Assembly (NCBI RefSeq): GCF_000224145.3
Contig: NW_004190347.2
Span: 41,097-105,096 of the forward strand
DNA length: 64,000 bases
Source: Ciona intestinalis
Taxonomy: Eukaryota > Chordata > Ascidiacea > Phlebobranchia > Cionidae
Direction of reading: 5' to 3'
This document shows, one piece after another, positions 20,601 to 29,403 of this stretch (its first letter is position 1; each line of letters opens with the position of its first letter). The notes below the pieces were generated by a model, which was not told the origin of the DNA, did not search any database, and saw nothing but the letters and a program-made list of their open reading frames with translations. Position numbers and translations under genes: made by a program.

Positions 20601-21338
20601 CACCATAAAAACCATAAACACCTACTTATTATTCCTGATCAGCTCCAGTGTTTGATAAACAAGTGAATGAAGATATTCCACCTTTCTCCCCCAAACACAA
20701 GCCGTACCCTGGATCATTAGGGAAGCTTCAGCAAAGTTTAAAGTGGTTTTGCCCCCATCGAACGAAAACGTCATTTTCTCCAGCTGTAATAAATAAAATA
20801 TTTGTTTTGCCGCCATTAAAAAAAAGTCATTTCTCCAACTGTGGTATTAAGATTGTAAAAAAATGATAAGAAAATAGAATAAAAAGTGTCCCATCTTCCC
20901 CCACCCTACTATAATAGTCGCTTATGACATTCTCATACCATGTAAAGTATTAGTTCTGAGGTGATAGATTGTAAACTTAATATATAGTAGGGTGGGGTAA
21001 TATGGGACACCTTTAGCACATAATATCCAAATATCCTGATCGTGTTTTAATCAAATAAAATAACAACAGTCTATGTGAGAATACAGTTTTATGATTCTTT
21101 GAATGTTCGTTGTTTACTACCAAATGGGACATGAAAATAAACGATGTCCCATCTTCCAAGTTCATTTTTGAAAATATCTTAACGTTGTAAACCTTCCAAG
21201 TTACAATACTTTAAAACATCGTTTCACCTCAGTTAAATAATCTTCAAGCACATTAGCGATGTTTATATTCCAATTCTTGGTCAAATCTTTAATTGGATGA
21301 AGGAGGAATTCAAACCTTTGATGATTGAGATCACCCAT
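14605..21338 (-). CDS. NCAPH2: Condensin-2 complex subunit H2 (kleisin beta)
   Basis: Exons from the 5' end: 21228-21338, 20626-20783, 20151-20223, 19738-19868, 19065-19201, 18528-18676, one ending at 18203 and cut by the N gap, 17812-18019, 17186-17259, 16837-16882, 16336-16491, 15534-15709, 15023-15172, 14605-14739; the joins that can be read have compatible phases. The N-terminus (FLLHPIKDLTKNW, then SFDGGKTTLNFAEASLMIQG and KVEYLHSLVYQTLE) is the conserved H2 amino-terminal region that contacts the SMC2 side. KPFKKG in the exon at 17812-18019 is a conserved mid-region motif. The C-terminal winged-helix region holds DLVRHHVEKF, LSQRVVEWE, FDIHTEGDEM, ICRRFSATLQLAND and NTLSLKLLTQQ, ending at a TGA. 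The kleisin bridges SMC2-SMC4 and recruits HEAT subunits D3 and G2. The short exons at 17186-17259 and 16837-16882 are less certain. Two acidic exons are rich in NDDVIND-like repeats. Confidence 0.92.
15339..15427. repeat. Family B single unit
   Basis: GGGAAATGGGCCAATCCTGG ... GCAGGACCTCACCCATATTG: one diverged unit in an NCAPH2 intron. Confidence 0.7.
15913..16110. mobile_element. Family A foldback MITE (near full length)
   Basis: About 198 bp: GTGGGGTGGGGAAAGATGGG at the left, ATCTTCCCCCACCCTACTAT at the right, with TCCAAATATCCTGATCATG and TTTGTTTACTACTAAATGGG inside. It lies in an NCAPH2 intron. Confidence 0.8.
16160..16245. repeat. Family C single unit (diverged)
   Basis: AACTTATCTGACTTAGTTAT, then GTGGCCGGAAAACGATTGTC and GTTATAAACACAGATG match the family C consensus. 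A lone unit in an NCAPH2 intron. Confidence 0.55.
17390..17811. other. A/C-rich, strand-asymmetric intron segment of NCAPH2
   Basis: On the + strand this stretch is nearly all A and C with short repeats (AACAAAAACA, CACACTAAAACAAGTA twice, near 17500 and 17635). The sense strand of NCAPH2 is therefore G/T-rich here. An open + frame of about 100 codons of Lys/Asn/Thr at 17515-17826 is compositional. No exon is recognised. Confidence 0.6.
18045..18106. repeat. Family B unit, inverted, cut by assembly gap
   Basis: GATTCTATTTCTATATGGAT ... TTAGGCCAGATTTGGCCCAT runs directly into the N run at 18107. The repeat was probably the reason the assembly broke. Confidence 0.7.
18107..18156. other. Assembly gap (50 N) inside NCAPH2
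   Basis: Fifty N, the usual placeholder for a gap of unknown size. It removes the 3' end of the NCAPH2 exon that begins at 18203 (reading VEVRQLRQRFKPTTP) and its donor site. Confidence 0.95.
18230..18445. repeat. Dispersed repeat with ATTTGGTATAAA core
   Basis: TTCTGCCACCAGGAATAATG, CCATTTGGTATAAAAAACAG and GTCTACCATCCTGCAAGACG are related to segments near 10885-11060 and 37795-37950. It lies in an NCAPH2 intron. Confidence 0.45.
18780..19064. other. A/C-rich intron segment with duplicated exon edge
   Basis: Like 17390-17811, the + strand is dominated by A and C. Near 18926-18960 it holds a 35-nt imperfect copy of the exon/donor boundary at 19056-19090. No independent exon is supported. 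Confidence 0.5.
19953..20087. mobile_element. Short hAT-like foldback element
   Basis: Terminal inverted repeats CAATGGCGCAGCCAG and CTGGCTGCGCCACTG enclose C-rich and A/T homopolymer text. The ends resemble hAT-type MITE termini, but an 8-bp target duplication is not clear. It sits about 60 bp from an NCAPH2 exon. Diverged relatives occur near 34790-34915 and 59079-59226. Confidence 0.55.
20485..20590. mobile_element. Family E fragment
   Basis: GGTGGGGTAGCGGGGTGGGC through AAACACTATGTGTCTAACCA resembles part of the family E element. Partial and diverged, in an NCAPH2 intron. Confidence 0.35.
20868..20915. mobile_element. Family A MITE, end fragment
   Basis: AAGTGTCCCATCTTCCCCCA then CCCTACTATAATAG is the right terminus of family A with the rest missing. 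Confidence 0.7.
20982..21160. mobile_element. Family A foldback MITE
   Basis: ATATAGTAGGGTGGGGTAAT at the left, with TTTAGCACATAATATCCAAA and TTTGAATGTTCGTTGTTTAC inside. The right terminus breaks off after GATGTCCCATCTTCC. It lies in NCAPH2 intron 1. Confidence 0.75.
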
Positions 21339-22160
21339 TATGATGTCACTATGTGGGTTCTTGTCACACAAACTAAATTAATTTGACACCATAGGCATAT
21401 ACTATAAATATATATAGTCTGTTGGGAAACAAAACAAAATGAAAGTTAAAATCAAGGACATGAACTTGGGGTTTTACCGAACCAGTAAACCTTTTTATAC
21501 GTGCATTAGTTTTAAAAATTTGGCAAAATAATAGAAATTCAAATATCAAGGTCAAATTGGTTATTAAAACATAAATTGTGAACAGATGGAACAGTTTTGG
21601 GCAAATAAGTTTGTTTTGTTCTAAGTCCCTTGGTTGCTGCAGTTACTAAATCTAAATGTTATGCAGTTAAGTAGTTACATTAGGTTGGTGGTAGAAATGA
21701 ATCTAAAAGCATTTTAACAAGCACTTCATGCAATTGCAAATACAACTACATCGCGTTATATCGTTTCATCATTCAAAAGCAAAATAAATTAAAATACTTT
21801 CACCTGCTCAATACGAAATCATCTATTTTTTTAAACAATGTAAATTACTTTTAACAACTGAACAGCATTTGAATTTCAAAATTGTAAAATGATTATGTTT
21901 CCAATAAAATATAAACTTGTTTTAAATAAACAAATGTAAGCATTACTCTTATTGCAGCTTTCTTAAAAAAACACAACAAAAAACGGGTTCTATTTAAATT
22001 AAAGTTGATTTAATAATTGCTATAATCACTGGGTTGTAAAATATTTTGCCAATATAAAAAAAAACATTTCTATTTAAATTAAACATGTTTTAAGTATTAT
22101 TTTTAATTTTTTATAATTCATATTTTGTAAGCCTACCAATTTTTTAAAATTGTTTGTATC
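21339..22160. other. Intergenic region NCAPH2 start / IPO9 end
   Basis: An 822-bp AT-rich spacer between two minus-strand genes. It should hold the NCAPH2 promoter and the IPO9 3' UTR. No repeats of the named families and no gene were seen. The distance is too long for a typical tunicate operon. Confidence 0.6.
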
Positions 22161-25100
22161 TTAAGTTGAAATCCTTTGCAAAGTCATTTTTTCCTCTTCA
22201 TTTAAATGTGAAACAAAATGTTGGTTATGAGTTTCGCTCGCAGCAAACTGACGAACGATGTTTGAAATAAAATCTTTGAGGTTGATTTGATTGACAGGAT
22301 CATTCGCCACATCTTCATCATCATCGTCAAAATCTTCCTCGCTCTCCACTCCGAAGACAGAGTTCTCGTTAAGAAGATCAGATAAAGTTTGTCTTCCGTC
22401 AACTTCTTCGTCCCCGCTTGCATCATCATCACTCTCATCTTCCCATTCGAAGAAATCTTTCTCTTTCCCATCAGAATCCAACTGGCTTTGCAGTTCGTTA
22501 AGAAGAAGTTTATAAATTTTAACGAGCAGAGGCGTTACGGTCCATCGCTCTGGCTCTTTTGCTGTTTTGGACCGAGTGCGAATTCCTTCCGAGAAAATTC
22601 GGTCGCCTTTCACGTTGATGTTCATAAGACGGGAGTCGTTCGACGAAATCCCGTATTCGAGCAATTTTGATAACGCTACGATGCTCATTTTTCTGTCGTA
22701 ACTTCCATAAAACATACTTTGTTTCTCACACCATTCAGTCATCACGTAATGCAACGCTGTGTCACCGGAGGCAGTAGGGAGAGAGGACAGAAAAGTGACG
22801 ACAGATTCAATTTTTAAGTTGATTAAATGAGCAAAGATCAATATGAGAGACTGAGCAACTGTGAGAGTGGCAGACTGCTGTAGTTTACAAAGAACTGAAC
22901 GAAGAATTGCTTCAACATTTTCAGTTGACAAACGGTCTCCAGCTTTGCAGAGAAACATGGAGACCAACCTGCCAGCGAAAGTTGCGCTGTGCTCAGTTAA
23001 CTTCGGACTTAACAACAAGGAGATGAGTTGTATGATGTAATAAGCGCCACTGTTTCCATCACAATCAGACCATACAAACAATTGATCCATAGAAACAGAT
23101 ATAAGAGCTCGCGTACATTCGCCAGCGTTTTGTAAAATTGCGTTATCATCGGAATTAACTGCACATTTAACCATAGCGGGAAAAGCTGAATGCACAAACA
23201 GGTCTTCTAACGGCGGCTTCATCTTTCTGATTACATTAGCAAGTATGTCCATGGCAGTTGACACCAGAGCTGGAGTAACTTTACCAACTGGAGCATTAAA
23301 TATACTTATAATGGTGGGAAGAAGTTTTTCCTGCAGTTGTTTGTTGCAAGTTCCATGCGATGCAAGCTCTGTTAACAGATCTGAAGCAAGGGAGGAAACT
23401 AAAGGATCGTTACTGTATTTTAAAAATACAGCTATAGCGAGGGGAATTATCCTGTCTTGATACTGGGTCGTGATTTCTGTGTTGAGAGATAAGACGACTC
23501 GAATTGTTTCAAGCACAAGCGCTAATACTTCCACTGAAGCTTGAGTAACTATGCTAAGAAGGCCACTCAATAGAGGAGATAAATATGGAGTGAGTAGTTG
23601 AACCAAATCTGTGTTTGATAGATTCTCACAGTAAGCGAATACAGCACGGACTGCTGATATTCGAATAAGAGGTGAATGCGTTTCATCCAAACCATGCACT
23701 GTGGCTTCTAGAAATTGTTTCATGGTTTCGTGTGGCATTATCTTAGAGAACCTGCTTGCAAGCCATAATGCCCTGCCTGCTAATAGATCAGCAGATGTCA
23801 AGTTGTTAAACACAACATGGCTGAGGAATGAATTTAAATCAAACTGAACGAGCGACTTCTCCATAGCTTCCAGTACCAACCTTTGCACAGAACCAAGAGC
23901 AAGATAACACGCTTCATTTATTTTCCACCAGTTTTCGTCCCCGTTTCTCTGCTTGGTTTGAGATTCATTTAAATGTCGTTGAATCGCGGAAACAAGGGCT
24001 AACGAACTCTCTTTTTTAAAGTCCCTACAACAAGCGAGGAACAAATCTTGAGCCGAGATCCGGACACTAAAAGAAAAAGTCTCTTCCTCCTCGTCTTCTA
24101 CAAACTGATCCGGATTCTGCATCCAGATTTGCGTTTGTTCTTCAGTCACCTGCATATACATGATGAGGTAATAAATCAGCTCCTCAAGTGACTTTTTCAC
24201 GACCTTTCGAAACTTATGTGAATCCAACAAACTCTCAATGAAGTCAAACATTGAGTAAACCAAACTTCCAAAACTCAGGACTTCACCGTCAGAATCTGTC
24301 GCTGTTTCTAAATCATCCTCGGAGCAATTAACCTCCTTTCTCACGTAATATTCAGCGCCATGGATCAATTCCTGCCACACGGTGGTGAGCACGAGCGGAA
24401 CAGTTTCACCCATTTGCTTTGGGACGTTTGGAACAAGATTTATTAACGTTTTTAAAACGTCTTTTTTGAGACCAAAATCTGAAGCAGGGCCATTTGCGAC
24501 TTGTAAAGATCTAGTAAGGGCTTGGGTAAGCTCTGATATAAAAGCAGAAGGCAGTAAATGGCCAACTGTCTCATTATCCCCAGTTGAGTGTATAAGGCAA
24601 ATACAAGTGTTGAATATTTCAACAGCCCTGGACCGTGTACGAATACTGAACTGATCCTGCTGTAGAAATATCTTTAACAGCTCAGGTAATATAACAGGTG
24701 CTATATGGGGGATTTGAGTGTCTGTCAATTCTCGGCAGAATTCAGTTAAAACCCTCATAGCCCCATGCACCAGGTCGGGCTGGCCACTTGTGATAGTTTG
24801 TATGAGTTGTGGAAACAACTGAGGCCATTCATCGGGCCAGTCCCAATGCGCTATGGCTGATATTGCATATGCAACACTTGACCGTATTTTGCTGTTGCCA
24901 TCGCCCAAGCCATGGGGTAAAATCTCTTTTATCAAAGACTTGGACGTAGGCGAAGTCTCAGGTGGCTGAAACTTGTCAGCTATTTTAATCCAATGCACTT
25001 CAACATATTGCTTTAATATCAACGATGACAATTGACGTATGGCTAAATCATTTTGAGAATTAACCGTCAATTCAGCGAGTAGGACACCGTACTCGTCAAT

Positions 25101-25226
25101 TGCTTCCAAACTTTTAATTTGTTTTTCCGCAGCGTTTCTGACGTCATAATCAGGCGCTAAGATTCGCGACAGAAGTTCGAGAACATGAACTCGTAATTTT
25201 TCCTTTGAATCGCCGTCAGCCGACAT
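22161..25226 (-). CDS. IPO9: Importin-9 (importin beta family), single coding exon
   Basis: One open frame of 1021 aa, close to the vertebrate importin-9 length (about 1041 aa). The N-terminal importin-beta domain (about 15-110) holds NAAEKQIKSLE, LAIRQLSSLILKQYVE and HWIKIADKFQPPET. This is followed by RSSVAYAISAIAHWDWPDEW, HGAMRVLTEF, RTRSRAVEIF, VEDEEEETFSFSVRISAQDL and GIRTRSKTAKEPERWT, all family hallmarks. HEAT repeats fill the protein. An acidic stretch near the C-terminus (WEDESDDDASGDEE, EEDFDDDDED) matches the acidic insertion used in binding basic cargo. Known cargoes are core histones, ribosomal proteins and actin. No intron interrupts the coding sequence, unlike every other confident gene in the window. 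A good acceptor-like sequence (ATTAGCAG) lies just before the ATG, so a 5' UTR intron or spliced leader is possible. No decay is visible. Confidence 0.97.
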   Translation of the reverse strand: MSADGDSKEKLRVHVLELLSRILAPDYDVRNAAEKQIKSLEAIDEYGVLLAELTVNSQNDLAIRQLSSLILKQYVEVHWIKIADKFQPPETSPTSKSLIKEILPHGLGDGNSKIRSSVAYAISAIAHWDWPDEWPQLFPQLIQTITSGQPDLVHGAMRVLTEFCRELTDTQIPHIAPVILPELLKIFLQQDQFSIRTRSRAVEIFNTCICLIHSTGDNETVGHLLPSAFISELTQALTRSLQVANGPASDFGLKKDVLKTLINLVPNVPKQMGETVPLVLTTVWQELIHGAEYYVRKEVNCSEDDLETATDSDGEVLSFGSLVYSMFDFIESLLDSHKFRKVVKKSLEELIYYLIMYMQVTEEQTQIWMQNPDQFVEDEEEETFSFSVRISAQDLFLACCRDFKKESSLALVSAIQRHLNESQTKQRNGDENWWKINEACYLALGSVQRLVLEAMEKSLVQFDLNSFLSHVVFNNLTSADLLAGRALWLASRFSKIMPHETMKQFLEATVHGLDETHSPLIRISAVRAVFAYCENLSNTDLVQLLTPYLSPLLSGLLSIVTQASVEVLALVLETIRVVLSLNTEITTQYQDRIIPLAIAVFLKYSNDPLVSSLASDLLTELASHGTCNKQLQEKLLPTIISIFNAPVGKVTPALVSTAMDILANVIRKMKPPLEDLFVHSAFPAMVKCAVNSDDNAILQNAGECTRALISVSMDQLFVWSDCDGNSGAYYIIQLISLLLSPKLTEHSATFAGRLVSMFLCKAGDRLSTENVEAILRSVLCKLQQSATLTVAQSLILIFAHLINLKIESVVTFLSSLPTASGDTALHYVMTEWCEKQSMFYGSYDRKMSIVALSKLLEYGISSNDSRLMNINVKGDRIFSEGIRTRSKTAKEPERWTVTPLLVKIYKLLLNELQSQLDSDGKEKDFFEWEDESDDDASGDEEVDGRQTLSDLLNENSVFGVESEEDFDDDDEDVANDPVNQINLKDFISNIVRQFAASETHNQHFVSHLNEEEKMTLQRIST

Positions 25227-26537
25227 TTTAATCTGCTAATATAAAACAGACACTTAGAATAAAATCTACAATAACAATTTACACGTTAACGTAACGATAT
25301 GCATCCTTTAATTGGAATTAACCATAACTAAACATTTTTAACCCCCAAAACGCAAAACAAATGTTATGATATAAAGCAGACACCTACAATACAAATCAAC
25401 AACAATATTATATACGTAATTTTAAAGATTGCACCTTTTAATAGACCGAAACTACACATTTTAAGCAAAACATCTAAAAAACGTAAACAAAATTTTCCAG
25501 CATAATCTTAAATAGAGTGCACTCGGCCGTAACGAACATATTTTCCCGCGAACATGTGCAGTTTCACATAAAAATCGCAGACCTAATTATCGAAAGCAAA
25601 TTTTAAACTTTTGCTAAATACCTATGTATTTGAAACGAATAATTAATAGAAAAAGCGTGGCTGCTAAACTTAAAAATAAGTTTACCCATATTCAGGTTTA
25701 ATATAATAAAAACCCAAGCTCTAATTAAAATAAATTAAAGTGTAAATTGTAAAAGTGTGCGTAAAATGTAGCTGTATTATTATAATAAAAAGCTTATAGG
25801 TCAGAAAAATGGGAAACACATGCAATCCCATTTCAAAGCGTGCAAATTCCATTTCGTAAACACTGTTAATTGGTCCGCGTTTTTCGTTGATTACCCTAAA
25901 GCAGCGCATAAAACACCGCGCATTTCCAAATCAGCCATTACATTACTTGACTGCTTGGTCGAAGTTTGTTATGCGCTAAAATTGGATTATATTTCAAGAT
26001 TTGAGTTAAGTATAAGTTTGTTTACTTACTATCGTGTTGTATTACTTCTTATAATAGTATATGTATTATGTATTTTTATATAACCTATGTTATATTTTAC
26101 TACAATGTAAATTCCTATAAATGATTTTATTTTAACAGTATTGTGCCTTGCGTTTAAATCTATTTTATTATTCAAATAATCTTAACCAACTAATTTTCAG
26201 GAATTGCGCGCGGTTCTTTATTTACGTCCCAATACAAGTGTCGCCTCCATCACGGTTCGCGACGTCACTTCGGTTACACGCAATCGCTACGTTCGTTTTA
26301 CGTCACAATCGCTGTTTTAACTGTTTTCCTCTCGCGTGAAGTTGAGTGACGTCATCAAGTTCGCTTTCGCTCGGGGTTGTTACGTCATAGATAGAATTGC
26401 GCTTTGTGCGCTTGCGACGTTAAAATGCGGTTAATTCTGCTTTTTCGCATCGCGTCTATTTTTTTCATGGGGCCCCATGCGCACTCTTTGCGTCGACGCA
26501 GGGCACAGTACTTGTATATTCTAATTATATTTGCACT
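25227..26537. promoter_or_regulatory. Divergent region upstream of IPO9
   Basis: It probably contains the IPO9 promoter. Between about 26200 and 26500 it becomes CpG-richer with several ACGTCA sites (near 26262, 26298, 26348 and 26381). A perfect 14-bp palindrome, CATGGGGCCCCATG, lies at 26466-26479. Short frames on both strands (for example 25820-26083 +) show no recognisable protein. Confidence 0.4.
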
Positions 26538-27152
26538 ATGAGCGCGAAGCAAGAAGATCAAAGAATCGGTAAAGTATAAATCACAATTGGCATTATTACG
26601 AACGTAAGCTCTTTTCTAGAAACATCGATGATGTGACGTCACGAAGTGGTGATGACGCAACAGAAAAACCCACTTCGTAAGTTCATTGTTTCATCACAAT
26701 CTTTATTGTTTTATATAACAATTTAATGATGTCCGATATTTTTAGAACATGGTATGTGACGTCACAGAGGATCAAGCGGACCATGACGCAAAGATGGAAT
26801 AAAGGTAATTATGACGTACAATATAACAAACGGATATTTAACGATTATATTGTTACAGAAAAGTCAGCGAATAAAGCTGCCGAAGAAAAGCGCAAGGTAA
26901 TGTATATTGTCATTGTTAATACAATTACAAATATTAAACGAAAAAATATATAAAAACAATTCTACTTTAGTGCAATTATCATAGTTGTAACACAATCACA
27001 AAAAATGGGTATTATATGCTAAAGGCGTTCCATCTTTGAAAATATAATTTTATAGACGTCTGTGGAATGTCAGCCTTTGACGTCAACATGTGACGTCAGG
27101 TAATCGACGTTTTATTTTCAGACGAAGAACAAAGACGAAGACGCCAATATAA
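26538..27152 (+). CDS. Possible small gene of short exons (unrecognised)
   Basis: Not a recognised family. Candidate exons with GT/AG borders are 26538-26568 (MSAKQEDQRI), 26620-26676, 26746-26804, 26859-26896, 27056-27099 and 27122-27152. Exons 2 to 6 keep one open frame through every junction and end at TAA 27150-27152. They read NIDDVTSRSGDDATEKP, TWYVTSQRIKRTMTQRWNK, EKSANKAAEEKRK, TSVECQPLTSTCDV and RRRTKTKTPI. Exon 1 does not join exon 2 in frame (phase 1 against phase 2), but it does join the exon at 26859 in frame, so exons 2 and 3 may be optional, or the start may be wrong. The predicted product is short and basic. Several exons contain TGACGTCA text, so a conserved non-coding element or chance are alternatives. 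Confidence 0.3.
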
Positions 27153-27640
27153 GGATACCCGGTTTGAGGTGTTTGTGGGCTTATGTGTGTATAGGCCTAT
27201 TATAAGTGTGTATAGGCCTATAATAGGGTGTACGCGCGAAGAAAGAAGATCGAAGACGCCGATAAAGGATGTCGGTTTCAGGTGGTTTAGGTTTATAGTG
27301 TTTAAGTATGAATGTGTTTGTGTGTTAGCTGGTGCACTCTTACAGTGCTGTTAGCTTTTCTGCTGTACCTAACCTGGCCAGCTATGTCCCAAAGCACTCT
27401 TTAGTGCTTCTACATGCCTTTGAAATAAATGCATAGGAATTGTTGCAACAATCTTACAGATGTAATTTTCATTCATTCGAGTATCCGGTTTGCTTTGCGA
27501 GAACTCTGTCTTGGTACACATATACTCGAGTAATATCAAAGCGCAGTATAATATAAACACCATTACTTTAAATTTCCCTTTGCCAATACCCTTTTAAATT
27601 GTAATGTAAATAGTCCCGACTCTGCTAAAGTTAAAATACT
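27153..27640. other. Sequence downstream of the candidate small gene
   Basis: A segment at 27233-27290 resembles the last candidate exon (GAAGAAAGAAGATCGAAGAC). Two near-identical GTGTATAGGCCTAT segments occur at 27187 and 27208. AATAAA near 27423 could be a poly(A) signal. Nothing else recognised. Confidence 0.35.
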
Positions 27641-27649
27641 AACGAATGG

Positions 27650-27994
27650 TTGAACGTAACATAACATCGCGTAGGGCGTAATTAGGACGATGGCCACGTC
27701 ACAATTACGCTTTACGTCGATGCGGTGGGTCAGCGCAATGTCATGACCCTGCGTTCGTTGCGGTTACGTCACGGTCGGCTTAGTTACGTTACAGTTGCGG
27801 GTTTGTTACGTGGACGTCGCCGCTCTGCGGTTCGTAACAGCCACAGTATGTCGTAACGGTCAATGCGGTGCGTAACAGCCGGACGATATTATATTGTGCG
27901 AAGATACGACAAGAGTATCGCGGTACCAAGACGTGTGTTCTTAATTAGCGGTCGAGACATGCAGGGCTGTTGTTGGCGCTAGGGTTAATTTCCT
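27650..27994 (+). promoter_or_regulatory. Probable promoter / first non-coding exon of the SLC27A gene
   Basis: A CpG-rich block with repeated GTTACGTCAC, CACGTCACAA and TTACGTTACA sites, unlike the AT-rich surroundings. CCTGTAAGT at 27993-28001 gives a strong donor after 27994, and an acceptor TTGACAG lies just before the coding start (exon from about 29364). A non-coding first exon is inferred; a further UTR exon near 28018-28211 is possible. Confidence 0.35.
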
Positions 27995-28506
27995 GTAAGT
28001 TTTTTGTACCTTTTCCTCTGCAGTTATTTCAATGGTCACGTATTTCTTGGTATGCTTGTTAGTGGTGTGACTGGTTTATTGGTTTCTTTTCCTTGCCAGG
28101 GTAAGGTCTATCCAGCAAGGGTTTCTCACCAGAGTAGAAACCCACTACTATTGGCTGGGGGCTTGTCGTGCCGTAGTGGCTTTCCACCAACGCCAGCCAC
28201 ATAAACTATGAAGGTATTTTAATCTTGTTTTTGTTTTTCAGATGAATTTACAGCAATTCAACTACTTTTTTATTTAGAATTTGTACTGTTCTTTTTCCGC
28301 CGCGTGATTTTTCGTGGTTACAAAATAAACTAATACGTAGCTGATGTATTTTGTGTTGTTTTTTTTGCTATAGTTTAAGAACATGTTGTATATATAACTA
28401 ATAAGGACATATGTGTCTTTTAAAACGCCAATTGCTTCAGTCTAGTGGTTATCAATTGTTAATACAGAAAAAAAATCACCTATAAAGTTAGAAACAAAAT
28501 CGTTTT

Positions 28507-28592
28507 GTAAGCGAGCACGATGTGTATGAACAGAACACCCGTGTTATAACGACTGCCGTTGCCCCACCATGCGAAAATGAACAAGATATTTC
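28507..28592. repeat. Family C single unit, inverted
   Basis: GTAAGCGAGCACGATGTGTA, CAGAACACCCGTGTTATAAC and GACTGCCGTTGCCCCACCAT match family C reversed. A lone unit upstream of the SLC27A coding start. Confidence 0.75.
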
Positions 28593-28637
28593 TCTTCACA
28601 CGTGGACAGTAGAGGTTTAAATGTGTATAACTGTTTG

Positions 28638-28677
28638 ACCATAGTTTAATAATACAACTTCTTTATTAAACTATGGT
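28638..28677. repeat. Perfect 15-bp inverted repeat
   Basis: ACCATAGTTTAATAA and its exact complement TTATTAAACTATGGT are separated by 10 nt, forming a hairpin. It does not look like an end of any family named here. Function unknown. Confidence 0.6.
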
Positions 28678-28689
28678 TTGACCTTTGAT

Positions 28690-29403
28690 CGGCGGCGGCG
28701 GTTCATTTGGACGAAATGGTCACTTTTACAGTTTTGCTTAGATTGTATATTTCAAATACTGCAAATCAGCATAATTATTCAGTATTACGTTATATAGCAT
28801 GCTACTTTAATACAGCTAAAACCCGTTAATTGAGGCCGTTAGATTTATAATAACTTGGACATTATTTAACTTTGTTAAAGTTTAACAAGGTTGTTAAGTA
28901 ATCAATCCGTTGGTCTATACATGAATGCGTAAAATTGGTTAATCAGTGACTTTGCTTTTGCTGTGGTTTGAAATAAATGAGATTCCGGCCTACACGTACA
29001 TTGAGGTAATTTGGTAAAACCTGTCTTAGTAAAATATCGTAGGATAAAGTTGTATTTTTGTGCATTATTTTCTCTATGGCTGTGCTTTATTGTAGTGCGT
29101 GTATATTACAGTTGTTCGTTCTGTTTATAATTTTGTTGATTCAGCAAAACTAAAGTCATTGTAAAAGCAAAAAAGGCTCATTTTGCTTTGTATGCATTTT
29201 ATTTATTACTATAAATGCCCAGAAGAGTTAGCAGTTGTGTTGACAGTAGTAGCAGTAATTCTTTTACCAGGAACCAATGTATATTTATATATTATGTTAC
29301 ATCAGATAATTAATAAAGGAAACACATTAATTATCAAATAAATAATTATCATTTTATTGACAGGGTTTTCTACAGTGCAGTTACAAACAGAGAGAATTTA
29401 CGA
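28690..29403. other. AT-rich non-coding stretch before the SLC27A coding start
   Basis: No repeat family and no coding exon seen. It probably lies within the 5' UTR intron of the SLC27A gene; an acceptor (TTGACAG) precedes about 29364. Confidence 0.45.

Noticed and set aside
14605-25226. NCAPH2 and IPO9 as an operon
   Set aside because: Same strand but 822 bp apart, much longer than usual tunicate operon spacing, and IPO9 lies upstream with its own 3' region.
25820-26083. 87-codon + strand frame upstream of IPO9
   Set aside because: No homology recognised, and an overlapping frame exists on the other strand; insufficient support.
26424-26540. Short frame MRLILLFRIASIFF... resembling a signal peptide, whose stop overlaps the ATG at 26538
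   Set aside because: Only 38 codons, no homolog; could be a uORF but nothing beyond the overlap supports it.
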